Positions 60,052 through 64,000 of a DNA stretch of 64,000 nucleotides are shown here, piece after piece. The DNA lies in contig CAYJKY010000012.1 in the NCBI GenBank assembly GCA_964370825.1, positions 13,551 to 77,550 of the forward strand. Reading direction: 5' to 3'. Source of the stretch: CAYJBH01 sp964370825. GTDB taxonomy: Bacteria > Bacillota > Clostridia > Oscillospirales > Ruminococcaceae. Below the pieces are notes generated by a model, which saw nothing but the letters and a program-made list of their open reading frames with translations, ran no database searches and had not been told where the DNA came from. Position numbers and translations under genes: made by a program. Within the stretch, counting starts at the first letter, position 1. Every line of letters begins with the position of its first letter.

Positions 60052-60420
60052 GTGGAAATTGTAGCAAAACGATTACGAGAATTACGGAACACTGTTAATC
60101 TAACGCAACCCAAAATGGCGGAAGCGTTGGATTTGAAAGTGGGAGCAATTAACAGATATGAAAACAATCAAAGTGAGCCGTCTTGCGAAACGCTTTTTAA
60201 ATATGCAAATTATTTTGATGTTTCGCTTGATTACATTTTTGGAAGAACGGAAAACCCACATGGTACACAGTTTGAGTGTAAGCCGAAATTAGAGCAAAGC
60301 CACCCCGAGCTTAAAGAGTTTATCGAGATGTGCTTTGACCCAAGTTCACCGATGAACGAGCGGTTGAAAGAAACACTTTTTCAAATGATGACGGGTGAGG
60401 AAACTGATACAAAGAAGTGA
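60052..60420 (+). CDS. XRE-family transcriptional regulator 2
   Basis: Start GTG 60052 (MEIVAKRLREL, 122 aa), preceded by GAGAGG at eight bases; the frame opening at 60043 lies on that site. Helix-turn-helix at 4-62: KRLRELRNTVNLTQPKMAEALDLKVGAINRYENNQSEPSCETLFKYANYFDVSLDYIFG, close to phage-type repressors. The C-terminus is short and acidic. It follows a separate promoter and precedes the phosphotransferase by 45 bases. Confidence 0.9.
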   Translation: MEIVAKRLRELRNTVNLTQPKMAEALDLKVGAINRYENNQSEPSCETLFKYANYFDVSLDYIFGRTENPHGTQFECKPKLEQSHPELKEFIEMCFDPSSPMNERLKETLFQMMTGEETDTKK

Positions 60421-60465
60421 GTTTTAAGGTAAGGGGATTTATATACAAGGAGGAGAGTAATAGAA

Positions 60466-61359
60466 GTGAAAGACATACCGATGTACAACACCTTTGCTAT
60501 AATTCAACTTATAAACAAAGGAATGGCTGGAGATACAAAATATTATGTTAAAGACAATAATGGGAAAGAATATCTATTGCGAATTGCTGATGTTTCGGAA
60601 TATGAGCAAAAAAAGAGTGAATTTAATCGCTTAAAGATGTTTTCGACACTGAATATTCCAATTACTTCTCCAATAGATTTTGGTCTATGTAATAAAGCAA
60701 AAAGTGTTTACACTTTATTAAGTTGGGTTAAAGGTGTAGAGGTCGAAACGATTATTCCTACATTATCAGATAAAGAGCAATATGATATCGGAATTAAGTC
60801 CGGAATGTTATTAAGAAAACTTCATAGTTTTTCAGCACCAAAAGAAATTGATGATTGGTATAAAAGATATTTTAATATTATTGAAGAACGAATAGATGCT
60901 TTCAAAAAAGAAGGTGTAAAATTTGAAGGGAACAACTTCATATTAGATTTTATTTATGAAAATAAACACTTACTAAAAGATAGACCTCAATGCTACCATC
61001 ACAGCGATTATCATATGGGGAATTTAATTTTATCAGAAGATAATGAAGTGCATGCAATAGATTGGCATACAGTGGATTTTGATAATATCGGAGACCCATG
61101 GTATGAATTCAATCGTATAGGAGTAGAATTTCCATGTTTTGCTTCAGGACAAATTAATGGATACTTCAACAATAATATACCCAATGAATTTTGGAAACTT
61201 TTAGCATTATATTTATCTGCTAGTGCAATAACTTCAGTTGTGTGGGCGAAGTATTTTGCACCTGATAGGTTAGAGGCTATAATATCATTAAATAAAGATA
61301 TTCTTAGTTGGTTTAATAATATGAATACATATATTCCTGTTTGGTATAAATCATTATGA
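60466..61359 (+). CDS. Aminoglycoside/choline phosphotransferase-family protein
   Basis: A 297-residue, kinase-like protein starting at GTG 60466 (AAGGAGGAGAG upstream). The N-terminal ATP-binding lobe has YYVKDNNGKEYLLRIAD with the Lys in the beta-3 strand. The catalytic loop reads HHSDYHMGNLIL (Brenner's H-x-D-x-x-x-x-N) and the metal-binding segment is IDWHTVDFDNIGDPWYEFNRI. The substrate may be an antibiotic, choline or another small alcohol; family membership does not settle it. Codon use is distinctly AT-rich, with many AAA, AAT and TTA codons compared with the neighbouring HAD gene, suggesting transfer. Confidence 0.88.
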   Translation: MKDIPMYNTFAIIQLINKGMAGDTKYYVKDNNGKEYLLRIADVSEYEQKKSEFNRLKMFSTLNIPITSPIDFGLCNKAKSVYTLLSWVKGVEVETIIPTLSDKEQYDIGIKSGMLLRKLHSFSAPKEIDDWYKRYFNIIEERIDAFKKEGVKFEGNNFILDFIYENKHLLKDRPQCYHHSDYHMGNLILSEDNEVHAIDWHTVDFDNIGDPWYEFNRIGVEFPCFASGQINGYFNNNIPNEFWKLLALYLSASAITSVVWAKYFAPDRLEAIISLNKDILSWFNNMNTYIPVWYKSL

Positions 61360-61391
61360 ACATTAAAAAATGAGTAAAGCGAGGTGAAAAT

Positions 61392-62126
61392 ATGCGAGCC
61401 ATAATTTATGCACGCTACAGCTCGGACAATCAGCGTGAAGAAAGCATCGAGGGGCAACTCCGAGAGTGCAAGGAATTTGCCGACAGACAAAACCTCACGA
61501 TTATCGGAACATATATTGACAGAGCCTTATCCGCTAAATCGGACAATCGCCCCGAATTTCAAAAAATGATTGCTGACAGTAGCAAAAAGCAATTTGATGT
61601 TGTGCTTGTTTGGAAGCTCGATAGATTTGCGAGAAATCGTGTTGACTCGGCTACTTACCGTGCCATACTTCGCAGAAATAATGTGAAAGTTGTATCGGCA
61701 AAAGAGAATATCTCGGAAGGTCCCGAGGGTATTATACTCGAAGCAATCTTAGAGGGTATGGCTGAATATTATTCCGCTGAATTATCCGTTAAAATCAAGC
61801 GAGGACAGACTGAAAACGCACTCAAATGTCGATACAATGGCGGCTATATTCCATTTGGTTTCGCTGTTGACGATAATAAATTGTTTATCCCCGACCCGAT
61901 AACCGCACCTGTTGTCCGTGAGATATTTGAAAAGTATGCCGACGGCAAGACCGTTAAGGAAATCACATCTTCACTCAGTGAAAGACAAGCCTTTGCGAGT
62001 AGCAAATACAACTATACGAACAAGAGCAGTATTCATAATATCGATCATTCAAATCATTCTTGTCGGCTGTGCCTGCACAAAAAAACACCGACTTTTTTAA
62101 AGTCGATGTCTAAAAACAATTATTAA
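61392..62126 (+). CDS. Large serine recombinase, truncated at the 3' end
   Basis: A 244-residue frame; complete members are roughly 450-550 residues. The resolvase-type catalytic domain is intact: ARYSSDNQREESIEGQLRECKEFA (nucleophile Ser10), WKLDRFARNRVDSATYR and SEGPEGIILEAILEGMAEYYSAELS. The recombinase domain starts (GYIPFGFAVDD, ADGKTVKEITSSLSERQ) but diverges after about residue 212 (IHNIDHSNHSC), where the expected NRKYIG-like zinc-ribbon/coiled-coil region is missing. It is therefore probably non-functional. It was likely the integrase of an element at this site. GAGGTGAAAAT precedes the ATG. Confidence 0.82.
   Translation: MRAIIYARYSSDNQREESIEGQLRECKEFADRQNLTIIGTYIDRALSAKSDNRPEFQKMIADSSKKQFDVVLVWKLDRFARNRVDSATYRAILRRNNVKVVSAKENISEGPEGIILEAILEGMAEYYSAELSVKIKRGQTENALKCRYNGGYIPFGFAVDDNKLFIPDPITAPVVREIFEKYADGKTVKEITSSLSERQAFASSKYNYTNKSSIHNIDHSNHSCRLCLHKKTPTFLKSMSKNNY
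62088..62105 (+). other. Short hairpin at the recombinase 3' end
   Basis: CCGACTTT and AAAGTCG face each other around a TTT loop; an additional CGACTTT copy (aaagtcgg at 62126-62132) lies slightly downstream. The first hairpin is inside the last codons of the truncated recombinase and may mark the break point. Confidence 0.45.
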
Positions 62127-62176
62127 AGTCGGAGTTCTATATTTTCATAGCAGTGATGCCATGGTTGAAATATTTA

Positions 62177-62485
62177 TTATTCAATTTCTTCTTTGCTGGA
62201 AAGTTCATCGCTGACAAACCCTGGGTCAAAAACTATCTGTTCATATTTTTGCAGCTCAATCATTAAATTCAGCCCCAACTTAAACCCACATACAAAACTT
62301 TCCTCCGATTTCAAATCCGGTATCTGTGTTGCTGCGTCGATAATTCGGAGCACCTTTCGCCGGTCTGACTTGGATAAGGTTTGTATCAATTCTTGGTGGT
62401 TGTTTTCGATTTCCGCTTTGCAATTCAGCTGTGGGGTTTCTTCAAAAAATGATTGGTATAGTTTTTGCAGTGTTGTATTTAGCAT
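62177..62485 (-). CDS. Small conserved-type protein (DUF6809-like)
   Basis: A 102-residue helical, acidic protein starting MLNTTLQKLYQSFFEETPQ. GAGGAGGTGAACAATA precedes the ATG as a strong ribosome site. The pattern FVCGFKLGLNLMIELQKYE near the C-terminus is reminiscent of small DUF6809-type proteins common in Firmicute mobile elements, but I am not certain. No transmembrane or catalytic motif is seen. It lies between the truncated recombinase and the TIR gene, on the TIR strand but 175 bases after it. Confidence 0.6.
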   Translation of the reverse strand: MLNTTLQKLYQSFFEETPQLNCKAEIENNHQELIQTLSKSDRRKVLRIIDAATQIPDLKSEESFVCGFKLGLNLMIELQKYEQIVFDPGFVSDELSSKEEIE

Positions 62486-62659
62486 TATTGTTCACCTCCT
62501 CTTCGTAGTGAACAACATTACCACATCAAAGCAAAAAAAGCTATATGCAATACCAACTAACTTTTCAGAAATAATGGCACAATTACCTGCTAACGCAACA
62601 TTGAACAGTATCAATTCGGTACGCACTGCGTTCCAAATTAATAATTTTATATTGAACTA

Positions 62660-63709
62660 TTACATATTTTCTCTCCACTCCACTTCTTTAACGAAGTTAG
62701 GATTACTAAAGTCAAAATCAGGTATAAACGTATTAGTATAGTCTGATTGTTTCACCCAAAACGCTCCCATTTCATTCATACAAATTGGACTTTGTAAATA
62801 ACTTTCGGAAAATAGGTAGATAGCATAGATTCTTTCATTTATATTATTTCTTAGATATGCTGAAAAATCTTGATTTAATGGTATTTTATGTCTTGGGCTT
62901 GATGTGTATATAATTTGCTCATCGTCTAGTCCTATTTCTCTCAGTAGTTTGACAAGTGCATCACCATATTTTTTATCATTGGATTTATGACTAATAAATA
63001 TTTTGTCATAAGTATTTTCATTATTGGGATTAGTACTATTCTTATTCTCAATACAATCACTATTAATCACAGACAAACTAGGTGTTTGTCTGTCGCTATT
63101 TTTAAATTTTAAATCTGAATACACAGATTTTCTTAAAGAATCTTTACAAGATTTATCTTCTAACATCTTCTTTTGCAAGCTATGCAGATGTGATAAAATA
63201 ACATCTGCTTCTTCATCTATCATATGTTGCCCAGTTTGGGTTACTAAATTTAGTTGAATAGATCTCCATTCAACTGTGTTTTGAAGATTATGGCTGTATA
63301 TAAATGTTGTCAAATCATTTTTAAAATTAACATACGGAATGCACTGTAAATTTACAAGGCCAGGATAATTATGCAAATCACAAAGTGCTGTTATCAGCTC
63401 GTCTATTGATTTCATCATATCGTTCCCCCTTTCGTCAGAATCCTTGAATTTATTACAATTAAATTCATTTAATATCGCATTTAAAACGCCCAACATTTCT
63501 ACACAAGCATTGCCTTGCTTATGAAAACAGATGCGGAAAATATCTCTGTTCAAAGGGTGATTTTTTAAGTGGGTTTCATTAAAGATTTTTATTTCGCTGA
63601 GCCATTGAGTTTGATACATATTGAATAAGTCATTTGTATATGTTTTGTTTAGTTGGGCTTCTCTTAAATCTTCGCCAAATACAATAAACTCTTTTAATTT
63701 ATCTATCAT
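62660..63709 (-). CDS. TIR-domain protein, probable defence effector
   Basis: A 349-residue protein. The N-terminal ~230 residues are helical, with no recognised domain; a spacer of Ser/Asn-rich residues (205-232) precedes a C-terminal TIR fold at 235-349. TIR box 1 is YDKIFISHKSNDKKYGDALVKLL (236-257), and the probable NADase Glu is in CMNEMGAFW (Glu313). The domain ends early (about 115 residues; 140-160 is usual), so its last strand and helix may be missing. It lies 40 bases after a type I hsdR on the same strand. Bacterial TIR domains usually degrade or cyclise NAD during phage infection; here the role is inferred. Confidence 0.82.
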   Translation of the reverse strand: MIDKLKEFIVFGEDLREAQLNKTYTNDLFNMYQTQWLSEIKIFNETHLKNHPLNRDIFRICFHKQGNACVEMLGVLNAILNEFNCNKFKDSDERGNDMMKSIDELITALCDLHNYPGLVNLQCIPYVNFKNDLTTFIYSHNLQNTVEWRSIQLNLVTQTGQHMIDEEADVILSHLHSLQKKMLEDKSCKDSLRKSVYSDLKFKNSDRQTPSLSVINSDCIENKNSTNPNNENTYDKIFISHKSNDKKYGDALVKLLREIGLDDEQIIYTSSPRHKIPLNQDFSAYLRNNINERIYAIYLFSESYLQSPICMNEMGAFWVKQSDYTNTFIPDFDFSNPNFVKEVEWRENM

Positions 63710-63749
63710 TTAATTTTCTCATCTCCAATAAAAATAGTAATTAAAAACA

Positions 63750-64000
63750 TCAGACCTCTCCACCAACACCCTTAAACTTCTCCACAAAAGCCGCTATCTT
63801 CTGAAAAACACTCTGCTTCTTTGTTAGATATTTAGGGTTGAGTGGGCTCATTTTCGGCAATATCTCATTAAGCTCCGTTCCATTCTCGCTCGCAAATTCT
63901 CGTTTGAGTGATGCAGTAATATACCTCTTAGCCGCATCAATGTTAAGTTCCTCAGAGTTGATAAGTTCCTCTGCTTCTCTTCTTTGCTCCGCCTGTGCAA
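63750..64000 (-). CDS. hsdR: Type I restriction enzyme R subunit, C-terminal fragment at window edge
   Basis: On the minus strand the frame is open from the right edge to the TGA at 63750-63752. The 82 visible residues include EELNIDAAKRYITASLKREF, then LNEILPKMSPLNPKYLTKKQ, and end VEKFKGVGGEV. These match the C-terminal helical end of HsdR proteins of the type I restriction-modification class. The nuclease and translocase parts must lie right of the window. It would act with HsdM and HsdS to cleave unmodified DNA. Confidence 0.82.
   Translation of the reverse strand, partial: AQAEQRREAEELINSEELNIDAAKRYITASLKREFASENGTELNEILPKMSPLNPKYLTKKQSVFQKIAAFVEKFKGVGGEV

Overview
The window looks like a chromosome segment of an anaerobic Firmicute of class Clostridia, probably a motile gut- or digester-type member of Oscillospirales or a relative (inference). 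The grounds are: moderate-to-low GC, textbook TTGACA-N17-TATAAT promoters, strong AGGAGG-type ribosome sites with some TTG and GTG starts, the rpmH-rnpA-yidD-yidC-jag block, sigma-D-type flagellar promoters, LrgAB, PASTA-type signalling proteins and a dockerin-bearing secreted protein. No rRNA, CRISPR array or intact insertion sequence was seen.

Layout. 1-6 kb: 3' part of a GHL6-type glycoside hydrolase, then a CydDC-like ABC exporter pair (one half frameshifted) with a DUF454 membrane protein. 6.0 kb: tRNA-Gly. 6.4-14.3 kb: a sulfated-glycan locus with two sulfatases, a carbohydrate ABC importer (two permeases and a binding lipoprotein, no ATPase) and a divergent LacI regulator; two LacI-type operators lie between the regulator and the binding-protein gene. 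14.4-24 kb: rpmH-rnpA-yidD-yidC-jag running into trkA-trkH, a Cache-GGDEF-EAL protein, a NimA-like flavoprotein and lrgAB. 24.2-29.9 kb: fliS, fliD, a secreted CAP-dockerin protein and asnA. 30-36.6 kb: the complete phosphate regulon pstSCAB-phoU-phoBR behind Pho-box-like repeats. 36.7-40.7 kb: a CXXC lipoprotein, a flavin/ferredoxin reductase-like protein, a polar amino-acid ABC importer and an HxlR regulator. 40.7-53.1 kb: sugar metabolism (Gfo/Idh dehydrogenase, three xylose-isomerase-like TIM barrels, a URO-D-family protein, a GH35 beta-galactosidase, a MarR regulator), interrupted by a 1131-residue repetitive surface protein and a FAD dehydrogenase. 53.3-57 kb: a zinc-ribbon pseudokinase with PASTA repeats, yebC, a 55-residue Ser/Asn-rich protein and a short flagellin. 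57.1-64 kb: tRNA-Ser followed by an accessory island.

The island holds two XRE regulators, HAD, GNAT and phosphotransferase genes, a 3'-truncated large serine recombinase, a TIR-domain protein and the C-terminal end of a type I restriction R subunit. The TIR gene sits 40 bases behind hsdR on the same strand. This is the best candidate in the window for an under-described system, probably anti-phage defence. Other points of interest are the pseudokinase, the glycine-repeat surface protein and two small genes (55805-55972 and 57355-57522) that have their own signals. All functions are read from motifs and context; no database search was run.
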